Below are positions 8,683-16,753 of a stretch of DNA of 54,137 nucleotides, in pieces. Within the stretch, counting starts at the first letter, position 1. Every line of letters begins with the position of its first letter. Under the pieces are notes generated by a model. The model was given only the letters and a program-made list of their open reading frames with translations, was not told where the DNA came from and made no database searches. Source of the stretch: Rhodospirillales bacterium (GTDB taxonomy: Bacteria > Pseudomonadota > Alphaproteobacteria > CACIAM-22H2); the NCBI GenBank assembly GCA_016794025.1, contig JAEUKX010000019.1, positions 1 to 54,137 on the forward strand. The letters are read 5' to 3'. Made by a program: the position numbers and the translations under genes.

Positions 8683-9141
8683 TCAGCCCTTCGGAATGAA
8701 GTCGACGACGGAAAGCACCATGTCGACCTGTTTGCCGTCGGCAGCCAGCGGCATGATCACGTGCTGCACGCGCAGGAATTCGCGGTGCGGACCGACATAG
8801 GGCACGTCGGTCAGGATCGGGCGGCAGCGGACGACGACCAATTCGAAATCGGACCAGATCCGGCTTGGCGCCCGCTGGTGTTCGATCGTGCTCATGAGCT
8901 CGCCGGTGTATTGCCGCAGCATGTGCGCCTCGACGGCCGTTCCCATCAGCCGGTAGCGGAAATCCAGCGGATCGCGCAGGACGTCGAGCAGGACGACATG
9001 GGCGAGAAAGGCGACCATCTCGCCGGGGTCGATGTCGGTTCGGCCCGGCAGCCGCCCGGTGGCTGATTTCGTCCGCCAGTACGCATAGGCGGCCTGAAGC
9101 CGCTGGGTCGCCCGATCGATCTCGAAGTGGCCGTCCGGCAT
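8683..9141 (-). CDS. PAS domain protein (PAS_5 type)
   Basis: 152 residues from ATG 9141 (a GTG at 9159 would add six). It resembles stand-alone PAS_5 proteins common in alphaproteobacteria: an RLQAAYAYWRTKS start, GRLPGRTDIDPGEMVAFLAHVVLLDV, then FRYRLMGTAVEAH and the YTGELM block. There is no output domain and no membrane segment, so it is probably a small soluble sensor or binding module of unknown function. The start is uncertain: neither candidate has a clear ribosome site, and a TACTAT -10-like element lies just upstream on the minus strand. It is convergent with the copper operon, 8 bases apart. Confidence 0.72.
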   Translation of the reverse strand: MPDGHFEIDRATQRLQAAYAYWRTKSATGRLPGRTDIDPGEMVAFLAHVVLLDVLRDPLDFRYRLMGTAVEAHMLRQYTGELMSTIEHQRAPSRIWSDFELVVVRCRPILTDVPYVGPHREFLRVQHVIMPLAADGKQVDMVLSVVDFIPKG

Positions 9142-9246
9142 GATGGGAAATAGTATCACAATTTCAGGGCGTTATTCCACGTATGCACGACAATTGGAAG
9201 TCGATGCAGATAAAGCGTGATTTTCGAAAAGAAAAATTTTCGTATG

Positions 9247-9738
9247 TCAGCCGCGCAGGCGCGCGACGATTCCCGCGACGATCTCGGCGGGTGCGGGGCC
9301 GACGTCGGCGAGAATCGCGTCGGCGGGTTCCTCGAGGGTCTCGAACTGGCTCTTCAGCAGAGAAGGCGGCATGAAGTGGCCACGGCGCGCGGACAGGCGG
9401 GCCCCGATCGTCGCCTCTGTGCCGCGCAGATAGACAAACCGCACCTCGCCGTCCGAACCGTCCGCGAGGATATCGCGATAGCGCTGGCGCAGCGCCGAAC
9501 AGGCAAGGACCGTCGGCCGGTCCTTCATGCGCCATTCGCGGATGGCCTCGGCCATCGACCGGAGCCAGGGCAAGCGATCCGCATCGTCGAGGGGCTCGCC
9601 GCGGCTCATCTTGGCGACATTGGCCGGCGGATGGAACTGGTCGCCCTCGGCGAAATCGCCGCCCAGCGCCTCGGCGACCAGCGGGCCCACGGTGCTCTTG
9701 CCGCAGCCCGCGACACCCATGACGACGACCACGATCAC
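9247..9738 (-). CDS. gntK: Gluconokinase
   Basis: 163 residues. A P-loop right at the N-terminus (VMGVAGCGKSTVG), then GDQFHPPANVAKMSRGEPLDDADRLPWL across two typical GntK blocks, ACSALRQRYRD, FVYLRG and the lid-like RRGHFMPPSLLKSQF. The enzyme phosphorylates D-gluconate to 6-phosphogluconate with ATP. The start is GTG 9738, which overlaps the TGA of the upstream 6-phosphogluconate dehydrogenase as GTGA. The two consecutive enzymes are therefore translationally coupled: gluconate is phosphorylated, then oxidatively decarboxylated to ribulose 5-phosphate. No gluconate permease lies alongside. Confidence 0.92.
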   Translation of the reverse strand: MIVVVVMGVAGCGKSTVGPLVAEALGGDFAEGDQFHPPANVAKMSRGEPLDDADRLPWLRSMAEAIREWRMKDRPTVLACSALRQRYRDILADGSDGEVRFVYLRGTEATIGARLSARRGHFMPPSLLKSQFETLEEPADAILADVGPAPAEIVAGIVARLRG

Positions 9739-11138
9739 GAGGCGGCCCAGTCGGCGTGGTGGCGGCCGGGCCGGTCGATCCGGCCGAAGCCGTGCGCGCC
9801 GAACAGGTCGCGCTGGCCCTCGATCATGTTCGCCCACAGCCGCCCGGTCCGGTACGCATCGACATAGGCAAGCGCCGACTGGAAGGCGGGCGCGGGCGTG
9901 CCGTGCGAGATGGCGGCCACGGCCACGCGACGCCAGGCGGCGTCGCGCGCGGCGACAAGCGCCCACATGTCGGGATCGCGCAGCAGGTTGGCGAGCCGGG
10001 CGTCGCGCGCATACGCCGCCGCGATCTTGCCCAGCAGCCGCGAACGGATGATGCAGCCGCCGCGCCAGACGCGGGCAACCGCGCCCAGATCGACCGGCCA
10101 GCCCTTTTCGGTCGCGGCGGCCGCCATCGCGGCAAAGCCTTGCGCATGGACCGAAGCATTGGCCGCAAGCAGCGCTTCGCCGAGGTCGGCAAGGAGCGCG
10201 CCGCGGTCGCCCGCGTAACGCGCCGCCGGATGGCCCAATGCCTGCTGTGCCTCGATCCGCTCGGGCCGCAGCGCCGACATGCAGCGCGCATGTACGGCCT
10301 CGGCCAGCGTCGGTGCGGCTACGCCGAAATCGAGCGTGGCATTGGCGGCCCATTTGCCGGTGCCCTTCTGCCCGGCGCGGTCCTCGATCAGATCGACGAG
10401 GGGGCGGCCGCTTTCCGGATCGTCGGTTGCGAGCACGCGCGCGGCGCACTCGACAAGGAAGCCGCCCTGTTCGCCGGCGGCCCAGCCCCGGAAGACCGGC
10501 AACATGTCGCGCGCCGACATGCCGAGCGCGCCATGCATGATCTGGTAGGCCTCCGCGATGAGCTGCATCAGCGCGTATTCGATGCCGTTGTGCAGCATCT
10601 TGACGAAATGGCCTGCGCCGCCGGGGCCGATATGGGCAAAGCACGCTTCGCCCTCCGCCTTTGCGGCGATGGCGCGGAAGAGTGGCGAGATACGGTCGAC
10701 GGCGGCACCACCGCCCGCCATGATCGAGGGGCCGCGTCGGGCGCCTTCGGATCCGCCCGACAGCCCGAAGCCCAGGAACTCCACGCCGCGCGCCGCACAG
10801 GCCGCGACCCGGCGCTCGGTGTCGGTGTAGAGCGAATTGCCCCCGTCGATGATCGCGTCGCCGGGCGACAGAAGCGGCAGGAGGTCGGCGATGCTCTGGT
10901 CGACCGCGCTGCCGGCGGGGACCATCAGGAAGACGGTGCGCGGGGCGTCGAGCGCGCCGCACAGCTCGGCCAGCGCCTTCGCCGCGTAGCCCTTCGCGCC
11001 GAGTTCGGCGCCGAGACGGGCGGCGGCGTCAGGTGCCGGATCGTAGAGCGCGACGCGCGCGCCGTTGTCCGCGAGGTTGCGCGCCAGATTGGCGCCCATC
11101 GTTCCGAGGCCCACGAGGCCGATGTCGTATCCGCTCAT
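9735..11138 (-). CDS. gnd: 6-phosphogluconate dehydrogenase, decarboxylating
   Basis: 467 residues, the usual length of the long (about 470) form. The N-terminal NADP-binding domain shows IGLVGLGTMGANLARN; IDGGNSLYTDTERR and GLSGGSEGARRGPSIM follow. The catalytic block GAGHFVKMLHNGIEY contains the catalytic lysine and asparagine. The helical C-terminal domain ends with RIDRPGRHHADW. It converts 6-phosphogluconate plus NADP+ to ribulose 5-phosphate, CO2 and NADPH in the pentose phosphate pathway. It overlaps gntK by four bases. LSGGSEGAR varies slightly from the common VSGGEEGAR, but other active-site blocks are intact. Confidence 0.95.
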   Translation of the reverse strand: MSGYDIGLVGLGTMGANLARNLADNGARVALYDPAPDAAARLGAELGAKGYAAKALAELCGALDAPRTVFLMVPAGSAVDQSIADLLPLLSPGDAIIDGGNSLYTDTERRVAACAARGVEFLGFGLSGGSEGARRGPSIMAGGGAAVDRISPLFRAIAAKAEGEACFAHIGPGGAGHFVKMLHNGIEYALMQLIAEAYQIMHGALGMSARDMLPVFRGWAAGEQGGFLVECAARVLATDDPESGRPLVDLIEDRAGQKGTGKWAANATLDFGVAAPTLAEAVHARCMSALRPERIEAQQALGHPAARYAGDRGALLADLGEALLAANASVHAQGFAAMAAAATEKGWPVDLGAVARVWRGGCIIRSRLLGKIAAAYARDARLANLLRDPDMWALVAARDAAWRRVAVAAISHGTPAPAFQSALAYVDAYRTGRLWANMIEGQRDLFGAHGFGRIDRPGRHHADWAAS

Positions 11139-11208
11139 TGCGGCACGTGTTTAGCGCGCCTTCGGCCCGACTGAACAGGGGGTCGCGTTATTGCGGGTGC
11201 GAAGACAA

Positions 11209-11877
11209 TCAGCACTGATGCTCGACGCGGTAGAGCCCCACGTTCGGCTCCCCTTCCGAGAATGCGCCGAGCCCGGCGAGAACCTGCGCCACGGCGGCGC
11301 GCACGGGCGCCTCGTTGCAGCCTTCCACCAGAACGACCCAGTCGGGTGCGGCGAGGATGTCCGGCCGCCCGCGGCTTTCCGCCGTCTTCTCGGCACTGGC
11401 AGCCGAATCGGTTGCACAGAAGTGCGCGCCTGAGATCTGCGGCATCCGCGCGACGGCCGGCAGCAGCGTGTTCGCCATGGCATCCGCCACCGCCTGCTCC
11501 TTGCCGGGCTGCACCGCGAACCGGACCGTGGCAAGGATGCCGCCGGCGCCGGGCCCGAGGCTTGCGCGCACGCGGGTCAGCGCACGCGAGGTGTTGCGGA
11601 ATCCCTGCGTGGCCTTCTTCGTCCACGGGGTGGGCGCGTTGAGACGGGCGAGATAGGCCTCGCTTGTCATCACGCCGGGATCGGCCGTTTCGTAGAGCGT
11701 GAAGAACTCCGGCGCCGTTGCCGGATCGAGGGCGATGTACCGGCGGCCGCGCCGGAAGCCCGGCACGCCGACGCGCTCGGGCATGTGCTCGTGAAGGTGC
11801 CATGCATAGAACTCGTCACGGCCCTCGGGCGTAATGTCGTTCCAGATGCAGATCGCGCCGCCGCCCGCCAATGCCAT
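11209..11877 (-). CDS. Uncharacterised protein, possible dimeric alpha/beta-barrel fold
   Basis: 222 residues, no signal peptide or membrane segment. I do not recognise a named function. The N-terminal half (ICIWNDITPEGRDEFYAWH, HEHMPERVGVPGFRRGRRY) and second half (ILATVRFAVQ, WVVLVEGCNEAPVRAAV) each look like ferredoxin-like beta-alpha-beta units, so the protein may be a duplicated dimeric alpha/beta barrel like EthD/DUF-type proteins. That is inference from pattern only. It starts 12 bases after the SDR gene stop, in the run permease - binding protein - SDR - this gene, so it probably belongs to that catabolic operon and may act on the same compound. Confidence 0.6.
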   Translation of the reverse strand: MALAGGGAICIWNDITPEGRDEFYAWHLHEHMPERVGVPGFRRGRRYIALDPATAPEFFTLYETADPGVMTSEAYLARLNAPTPWTKKATQGFRNTSRALTRVRASLGPGAGGILATVRFAVQPGKEQAVADAMANTLLPAVARMPQISGAHFCATDSAASAEKTAESRGRPDILAAPDWVVLVEGCNEAPVRAAVAQVLAGLGAFSEGEPNVGLYRVEHQC

Positions 11878-11889
11878 CCCGTTCCCTCC

Positions 11890-12645
11890 TCAGTATGTGG
11901 CCCGGCCGCCGGAGATGTCGAAGACCGCGCCGGTCGAAAATCCGCAATTGTCCGAAAGCAGCCACGCGACAAGGGCCGCAATCTCGCCCACCTCGACGAA
12001 GCGACCCATCGGAATGCGCCCGACGATCTCGGCGCGGCGCGCGGCGTCGATCTCGCGCGCCATGTCCGTTTCGGCGGCCGCCGGAGTGACAGCGTTCACG
12101 AGGATCCCCTCGCGGGCCAGTTCCTTGCCAAGCGATTTGGTCAGCGCAAGGATGCCGGCCTTCGAGGCGGCATAGGCCGCCGCCATCGGCATGCCTTCCT
12201 TGGCCTGGATCGACGAGACATTGACGATGCGCGCGCGGACCGGACCCGCCTGCCCGCGCATGTGTCTGACGCATGCCTTCGACACGAGAAAAGTGCCCAC
12301 GAGATTGACGTCGACGACACGCCGGAAGTCCGCCGCCGAATGTTCCCAGAGCGGTACAACCGGTCCGAGGATCCCGGCGTTGTTGACAAGCCCCGCGATG
12401 CTGCCGAACTGCGCCCAAGTCGCGGCCGCGGCGGCCTCGACCTGGGCCTCGTCGGCTATGTCGCAGGCGAAGGCGGCATGGGCCGGGCCTAGCGACGAGG
12501 CGGCCTCGGCGACCGCATCCCGGTCCCGGTCCCACAGCGCGAGCCGGACGCCCGAAGCCGCGAGCCGCTGCGCCACGCCCAGTCCGATGCCGCGCGCCCC
12601 GCCCGTCACGATGACGGCGCGGGGCGCGACGCTGCCTGCATTCAC
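11890..12645 (-). CDS. Short-chain dehydrogenase/reductase
   Basis: 251 residues, a classical SDR. The cofactor motif TGGARGIG is near residue 15, NNAG is in LVNNAGILG, the catalytic Ser is in NVSSIQAK, and the YxxxK pair is in AYAASKAGI. The C-terminus ISGGRATY matches the DxGG end common to the family. It uses NAD(P)(H) to oxidise or reduce an alcohol/ketone in the cytoplasm. It lies 7 bases downstream of the ABC binding-protein gene and 12 bases upstream of an uncharacterised gene, in one minus-strand operon. Its substrate is therefore probably the compound imported by that transporter. Confidence 0.88.
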   Translation of the reverse strand: MNAGSVAPRAVIVTGGARGIGLGVAQRLAASGVRLALWDRDRDAVAEAASSLGPAHAAFACDIADEAQVEAAAAATWAQFGSIAGLVNNAGILGPVVPLWEHSAADFRRVVDVNLVGTFLVSKACVRHMRGQAGPVRARIVNVSSIQAKEGMPMAAAYAASKAGILALTKSLGKELAREGILVNAVTPAAAETDMAREIDAARRAEIVGRIPMGRFVEVGEIAALVAWLLSDNCGFSTGAVFDISGGRATY

Positions 12646-12652
12646 GTCCGTG

Positions 12653-13621
12653 TTACTTCGGCAGAAGGTCGTTCGTGTAGAACGCCGTCGCCGGCAGGTC
12701 GGTCTTCAGCTCCTGGAACTCCTTCATCAGGTCGAGGGTCATCTGCCAGTCGGAGGGCGGCATGAAACCGATCGCCGCCGTGGGTGCCGAGCGCGAACGC
12801 ACGAGCTTGAGCCCGGCGTTGAGCTGCTTGAGCGCCATTTCCTTTTCCATGTCCGGCTTGACCTTGATGCCGGACGCGATCGCGGCAGCGGGGTTCTTCT
12901 CGGCCTCGGAGAACGCCTTCTGCGTGGCGCGGATGAAGCCCTGGACGAGCTTCGGCTTGTCGCGCAGCGTGTCGGCATGGACGTGGATGGCAAGACCCAT
13001 CGTGTTCACGCCGTAGTCGGCATAGTTGAAGACGGTCGAGGCGACGCCGCGCTGTTCGAGGATGAAAGGCTGGTTTTCGCTGCCGCCGAGCAGCGCTTCG
13101 GCGCGCTTCTCTAGCACCGAAACGATCTTCGCCGCCCCGTCCACGCGCAGGAAGTTCACCTTGTTCGGATCGAGCTTCGCGCTCTTGAGCAGGGCGGGCA
13201 TGATCGTGAGACCCGCCTCGCCGGCGGTCGCCGCGATCGTCTTGCCTTCGAAATCCTTGATCGTCTTGATGCCGGAATCCGCGCGCGCGATGATCGCGAA
13301 TGGCGTCGTATCCATGATGCCCATCACGGCCTTGATCGGCGCGCCCTTCGCCACGCCGTTGACGATGCTTGCGCCGTCGGAAAGGCCGAACGTGTCGCCC
13401 TTCGCCGCGATGACCTGGACTGCGCGGGCCGAGCCCTGGCCTTCGCCGATTTCGAGATCGATGCCCTCAGCCTTGTAGTAGCCGCGTTCGACGCCCAGAT
13501 GGAACGGCGTATGGAAGCCGTAGATCAGCCAGTTGAGGCGCAGCGTCGCCTTTTCCTGTGCGGCGGCGGGGCCGGCGGCCAGCAGGACACAGGCCGCGAG
13601 AAATCCGGCAAGACGTTTCAT
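12653..13621 (-). CDS. ABC transporter substrate-binding protein, NMT1/SsuA type
   Basis: 322 residues. Signal peptide about 1-21 (MKRLAGFLAACVLLAAGPAA, cleavage near AAAQ). The mature protein has the NMT1/THI5/SsuA fold: LRLNWLIYGFHTPFHLGVERG, then YYKAEGIDLEIGEGQGS, DGASIVNGVAKG, and IKDFEGKTIAATAGEAG. The NW start and FHTPFHLG resemble binding proteins for pyrimidine precursors, riboflavin or aromatic/sulfonate compounds. The actual ligand cannot be read from sequence. It is exported to the periplasm and works with the permease 38 bases upstream and the ATPase on the opposite strand (15377-16165). Confidence 0.86.
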   Translation of the reverse strand: MKRLAGFLAACVLLAAGPAAAQEKATLRLNWLIYGFHTPFHLGVERGYYKAEGIDLEIGEGQGSARAVQVIAAKGDTFGLSDGASIVNGVAKGAPIKAVMGIMDTTPFAIIARADSGIKTIKDFEGKTIAATAGEAGLTIMPALLKSAKLDPNKVNFLRVDGAAKIVSVLEKRAEALLGGSENQPFILEQRGVASTVFNYADYGVNTMGLAIHVHADTLRDKPKLVQGFIRATQKAFSEAEKNPAAAIASGIKVKPDMEKEMALKQLNAGLKLVRSRSAPTAAIGFMPPSDWQMTLDLMKEFQELKTDLPATAFYTNDLLPK

Positions 13622-13659
13622 CGTTCTACTCCCTTTTCGATTTTTCGGATTTGACGGGT

Positions 13660-14466
13660 TCAGATCGGGTTGGCGACGTCGCCGTGCGCGCGCTGCGAGA
13701 CGTGCCAGGGGATCAGGAATTGCTCGGCAATCTCGACCGCCGCGTAGAGCGCGAAGCCGAGTGCCGTCAGCACGAAGACGGAACCGAACGCCATGCCCGT
13801 GTTCAGGTTCCCGTTCGCCTCGAGCAGCAGATAGCCGAGCCCGCGGTCGGAAGCGACGAACTCCGCCACGACCGCCGCGGTGGCGGAAAGCGCGGCGGCG
13901 ACCTTGATGCCCGTGAAAAGCGTGGGCAGTGCGTGCGGAACCTGCACCCGCACGAAGATTCGCCAGCGGCCGGCTCCGGTCGAGCGCGCGAGATCCATGA
14001 TGTCGGTATCGACGGAGCGGAAGGCCGTGATCGCCGACACGACGACTGGGAAGAACGACAGCAGGAAGACCAGCAGCACCTTGGGCATCAGGCCGAAGCC
14101 GAACCAGATGATGAAAAGGGGCGCCACGGCGATCTTCGGGACGATCTGGAAGAACACGAGCAGCGGATAGACCGTCTTTTCCATCGTGCGCGAGAACGCC
14201 ACGACCAGCGCCAGCGCCACGCCGATGCCCACGGCTGCGGCAAAGCCCAGCAGCATGGGGCGCAACGTGAAACTTGCCGCGTTCGCGTACTGGACGCGGC
14301 GCTTGACCAGTTCGGCGAAAATCTCGGACGGTGGCGGCAGGATGTAGGAGGGCACGCTGAAGATGCGTGCCGCGGCTTCCCACAGCAGCATGAAGGCGGC
14401 GACCGTCGCGGCGACCTGCAGTCCGCCGGACAGACGGGCCATAAGGCCCCGCATCGTGAGGTTCAT
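13660..14466 (-). CDS. ABC transporter permease, SsuC/TauC type
   Basis: 268 residues from ATG 14466 (upstream in-frame ATG 14535 would extend it through the operator and is rejected). It has about six membrane segments: VAATVAAFMLLWEAAARI, the PSYILPPPSEIFAELV linker, then the permease core. The EAA-type loop for ATPase contact is RSTGAGRWRIFVRVQVPHALPTLFTGIK, split here by its known signature EAAxxxGAxxxxxFxxVxxP. It forms the channel of an importer with the binding protein downstream and the ATPase gene across the divergent promoter. Transcription probably starts in the 98-base gap shared with the IclR gene. Confidence 0.86.
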   Translation of the reverse strand: MNLTMRGLMARLSGGLQVAATVAAFMLLWEAAARIFSVPSYILPPPSEIFAELVKRRVQYANAASFTLRPMLLGFAAAVGIGVALALVVAFSRTMEKTVYPLLVFFQIVPKIAVAPLFIIWFGFGLMPKVLLVFLLSFFPVVVSAITAFRSVDTDIMDLARSTGAGRWRIFVRVQVPHALPTLFTGIKVAAALSATAAVVAEFVASDRGLGYLLLEANGNLNTGMAFGSVFVLTALGFALYAAVEIAEQFLIPWHVSQRAHGDVANPI

Positions 14467-14501
14467 TGCCACGTCGTTTCGCTCCCCAAGGGCGAAATCC
14501 G

Positions 14502-14529
14502 TTGACGGCCGTGCGGGCTCGTGCAAACT
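14502..14529 (+). promoter_or_regulatory. Putative promoter of the IclR gene
   Basis: TTGACG (14502-14507) and CAAACT (14524-14529) are separated by 16 bases. The inverted repeat at 14532-14555 starts three bases downstream of the -10 candidate, a position typical of repressor operators. The -10 match is weak, so confidence is moderate. Confidence 0.38.
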
Positions 14530-14531
14530 GG

Positions 14532-14555
14532 ACATCGTCCCTAATGGAACGATGT
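14532..14555. promoter_or_regulatory. Inverted repeat, candidate IclR operator
   Basis: A perfect 7-base inverted repeat, ACATCGT (14532-14538) and ACGATGT (14549-14555), separated by 10 bases. It lies in the 98-base region between the divergent ABC permease and IclR-family genes, 9 bases before the IclR ATG. IclR regulators bind palindromes of this size in such intergenic regions. Binding by this regulator is inference. Confidence 0.55.
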
Positions 14556-14564
14556 ACCGATAGT

Positions 14565-15380
14565 ATGCGCGTCGTCAAGCCCCAGATCACGCATTTGCTG
14601 GCCTTGTTCGAGGCGATGTCGGATGCCGCCCGCGATCACCGGCTGACCGACCTGGCTTCGGTGCTGGATGCGCCAAAGAGCAGCGTCCAGCGCCTGCTCG
14701 ACCATCTCGTGCGCGAAGGCTGGGTCGAGCAGGATGCGACGACGGGGCAGTACCGGCTGACGCTGCGGCTTGCCGTGCTCGGCCAGCGCTACATGCAGTC
14801 GGCCGGCATCGCCGACGCCACGCACGGCATCCTTGAGCGCGTGGCGCGCGAAACGGGGGAGCTCGTGCGGCTGACGGTCGTCGACGGCGAAAAGCTCGTC
14901 TGGATCGGGCAGGCGCAGGGTGCGCCGGCCGGCCTGCTCTATCAGCCTTCCTCGGGCGGACGGATCGTCTCCTTTGCCACGGCCAACGGAAAGGCATGGC
15001 TTGCCACGCTCGACGACGAGACGGCGTGCGCCGTGGCACTGGCTGACGGGCTGGGCCGGAAGCAGGGCAATGTCGGTCCGCGTGCCGTGACGACCATCGA
15101 TGCGCTGCGGCGCGATCTTGCCGCCGTCCGGCGGACCGGATTTGCGACGGCCATCGAAGAGGCGGAGGCCGGTGTCGCGGCGATCGCCGTCGCGATCCGC
15201 GATCCGGCCACCGGCCGGGCCATGGGAACGACCAGTGTTGCCGGTCCCATTGTGCGCATGCCGGCCGAACGCCGGCCGCTGCTGGCCGGCCTGCTCGATT
15301 CGGCGGCCCGCGAACTTGCGCGGGTCTGGCCGCTCGCACGAACCCCATCCAATCCCCCAAAGCGGCAGGCAAGGCGATGA
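14565..15380 (+). CDS. IclR-family transcriptional regulator
   Basis: 271 residues from ATG 14565; an in-frame start at 14466 would add residues that cross the operator and look non-coding. The N-terminal winged helix-turn-helix is ITHLLALFEAMSDAARDHRLTDLASVLDAPKSSVQRLLDHLVREGWVEQD (described in two pieces: LTDLASVLDAPKSSVQRLL is the recognition part). The C-terminal GAF-like effector domain includes ETGELVRLTVVDGEKLVWIG and TIEEAE-like FATAIEEAEAGVAAIAV. It probably represses or activates the divergent permease operon and its own operon in response to the imported compound. The next gene (ATPase) overlaps by ATGA. Confidence 0.9.
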   Translation: MRVVKPQITHLLALFEAMSDAARDHRLTDLASVLDAPKSSVQRLLDHLVREGWVEQDATTGQYRLTLRLAVLGQRYMQSAGIADATHGILERVARETGELVRLTVVDGEKLVWIGQAQGAPAGLLYQPSSGGRIVSFATANGKAWLATLDDETACAVALADGLGRKQGNVGPRAVTTIDALRRDLAAVRRTGFATAIEEAEAGVAAIAVAIRDPATGRAMGTTSVAGPIVRMPAERRPLLAGLLDSAARELARVWPLARTPSNPPKRQARR

Positions 15381-16165
15381 ACGCGACCTCCGGAATCTCG
15401 ATTCGCGGCGTCAGCAAGACCTACGGGCGCGGGGCGAACGCGACGCTTGCCCTTGCACCCCTCGACCTGGAGGTGGCGCCGGGCGAGTTCGTCGCCATCG
15501 TCGGTCCGTCGGGCTGCGGCAAATCCACGCTGCTGCGCCTTGTGACCGGCCTTGTCGCGCGCTCGGGCGGCGATCTGTCCGTCTTCGGACACCCGGTATC
15601 GGGGCCTGTCACGGATGTCGGAATCGTGTTCCAGCAGCCGATCCTGCTGGAATGGCGCAACATCCTCGAAAACGTGATGTTCCAGATCGACATGCGGGGT
15701 CTCGACCGGGCGACGTACCTGCCCAAGGCGCACAGGCTCCTGGCAAGCGTGGGGCTCGCCGATTTCGCGCTGCGGCGGCCGTACGAGCTGTCGGGCGGCA
15801 TGAAGCAGCGCGCGGCGATCGCGCGCGCGCTCGTGCACGAACCGCCGCTGCTGATGATGGACGAACCCTTCGGCGCGCTCGATGCGCTGACGCGCGAACA
15901 GATGCGTATCGATCTGGAGGCGCTGTGGATGGAGACGAAGAAGACCGTCGTCTTCATCACCCATTCGATCGACGAGGCGGTGCTGCTTGCCGACCGGGTC
16001 GTGGTCATGTCGCCGCGGCCGGGCCGGATCGAGAAGATCATGCAGGTCGACATGCCCCGCCCGCGCGGTCTCACGGCGCGCAAGGATCCGCGCTTCGTCG
16101 CCATTGCCGACGCGATCACGGAGATCTTCCTCGAGCGCGGCGTGCTCCACCGCCACGCCTCGTGA
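15377..16165 (+). CDS. ABC transporter ATP-binding protein, SsuB/TauB type
   Basis: 262 residues. Walker A GPSGCGKST, Q-loop in VFQQPILLEWRN, signature LSGGMKQRAAIARAL, Walker B LLMMDEPFGALDAL, H-loop FITHSIDEAV. LTREQMRIDLEALW and the C-terminal MSPRPGRIEKI are typical of the nitrate/sulfonate/taurine ATPase family. It should energise the permease (13660-14466) and binding protein (12653-13621) encoded on the opposite strand. It overlaps the IclR stop (ATGA), and the SIS gene overlaps its own stop (GTGA). The importer is thus split across two divergent operons flanking its likely regulator. Confidence 0.92.
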   Translation: MNATSGISIRGVSKTYGRGANATLALAPLDLEVAPGEFVAIVGPSGCGKSTLLRLVTGLVARSGGDLSVFGHPVSGPVTDVGIVFQQPILLEWRNILENVMFQIDMRGLDRATYLPKAHRLLASVGLADFALRRPYELSGGMKQRAAIARALVHEPPLLMMDEPFGALDALTREQMRIDLEALWMETKKTVVFITHSIDEAVLLADRVVVMSPRPGRIEKIMQVDMPRPRGLTARKDPRFVAIADAITEIFLERGVLHRHAS

Positions 16166-16704
16166 CGCCGCAGGCCTTCATCGACGCCGTCTTCGACGAA
16201 CAGCGTGCGGCCTTTGCGTCGCTCGATGCGGGCGCGCTGGATGCGCTTGCCGGCGAACTGGACCGCGCGCGGCGCGTCTTCCTCTACGGGATCGGGCGCA
16301 CGGGGCTTGCGGTGCAGGGATTTGCGATGCGTCTTGCCCAGTGCGGCATCGATGCGCATTTCGTGGGCCAGCTTTCCGCGCCGCCGGCAGGACCGGGAGA
16401 CCTCTACCTCTCGGCCGTGGCCTTGGGGTCGCTTCCGACGGCAGATGCGATCGCCGCCGCGGCGCGCCGCTCCGGCGCACGGATTGCGACGATCACCGCA
16501 CGGCCGGAGCGCGTGCCGGATGTCGATCTTGTCGTCCGACTGTCCGCACAGACGATGGCCGATCCGCCTGCAAGCGTGCTGCCGCTCGGCAGTCCCTTCG
16601 AACTGGCGCTGCACCTGTTGTTCGAGCATCTTTGCCTTGTCCTCATGAAGCGCCGCGGTCTTGATGCGGCAGCGCTCGGCGCTCGGCACGCCAATATCCT
16701 CTAG
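16162..16704 (+). CDS. SIS-domain protein, 6-phospho-3-hexuloisomerase-like
   Basis: 180 residues from GTG 16162, which overlaps the ATPase stop as GTGA. A single sugar isomerase domain is visible: VFLYGIGRTGLAVQGFAMRL (phosphosugar-binding loop), DLYLSAVALGSLPTAD, GARIATITARPE, PLGSPFELALHLLFEHLCLVL. Length and the IGRTGL...AMRL pattern match the hexulose-6-phosphate isomerase (PHI/HxlB) group, which interconverts hexulose 6-phosphate and fructose 6-phosphate. The usual SxSG motif after the second strand is changed (AVALGS), so activity on that substrate is doubtful. Being coupled to an IclR/ABC operon suggests a role with the imported compound or a sugar phosphate derived from it. Confidence 0.75.
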   Translation: MTPQAFIDAVFDEQRAAFASLDAGALDALAGELDRARRVFLYGIGRTGLAVQGFAMRLAQCGIDAHFVGQLSAPPAGPGDLYLSAVALGSLPTADAIAAAARRSGARIATITARPERVPDVDLVVRLSAQTMADPPASVLPLGSPFELALHLLFEHLCLVLMKRRGLDAAALGARHANIL

Positions 16705-16753
16705 CCACACCGTCGGTTTGACAGGGCGGCCCTTCTGGCCGAGGATTCCCGTC

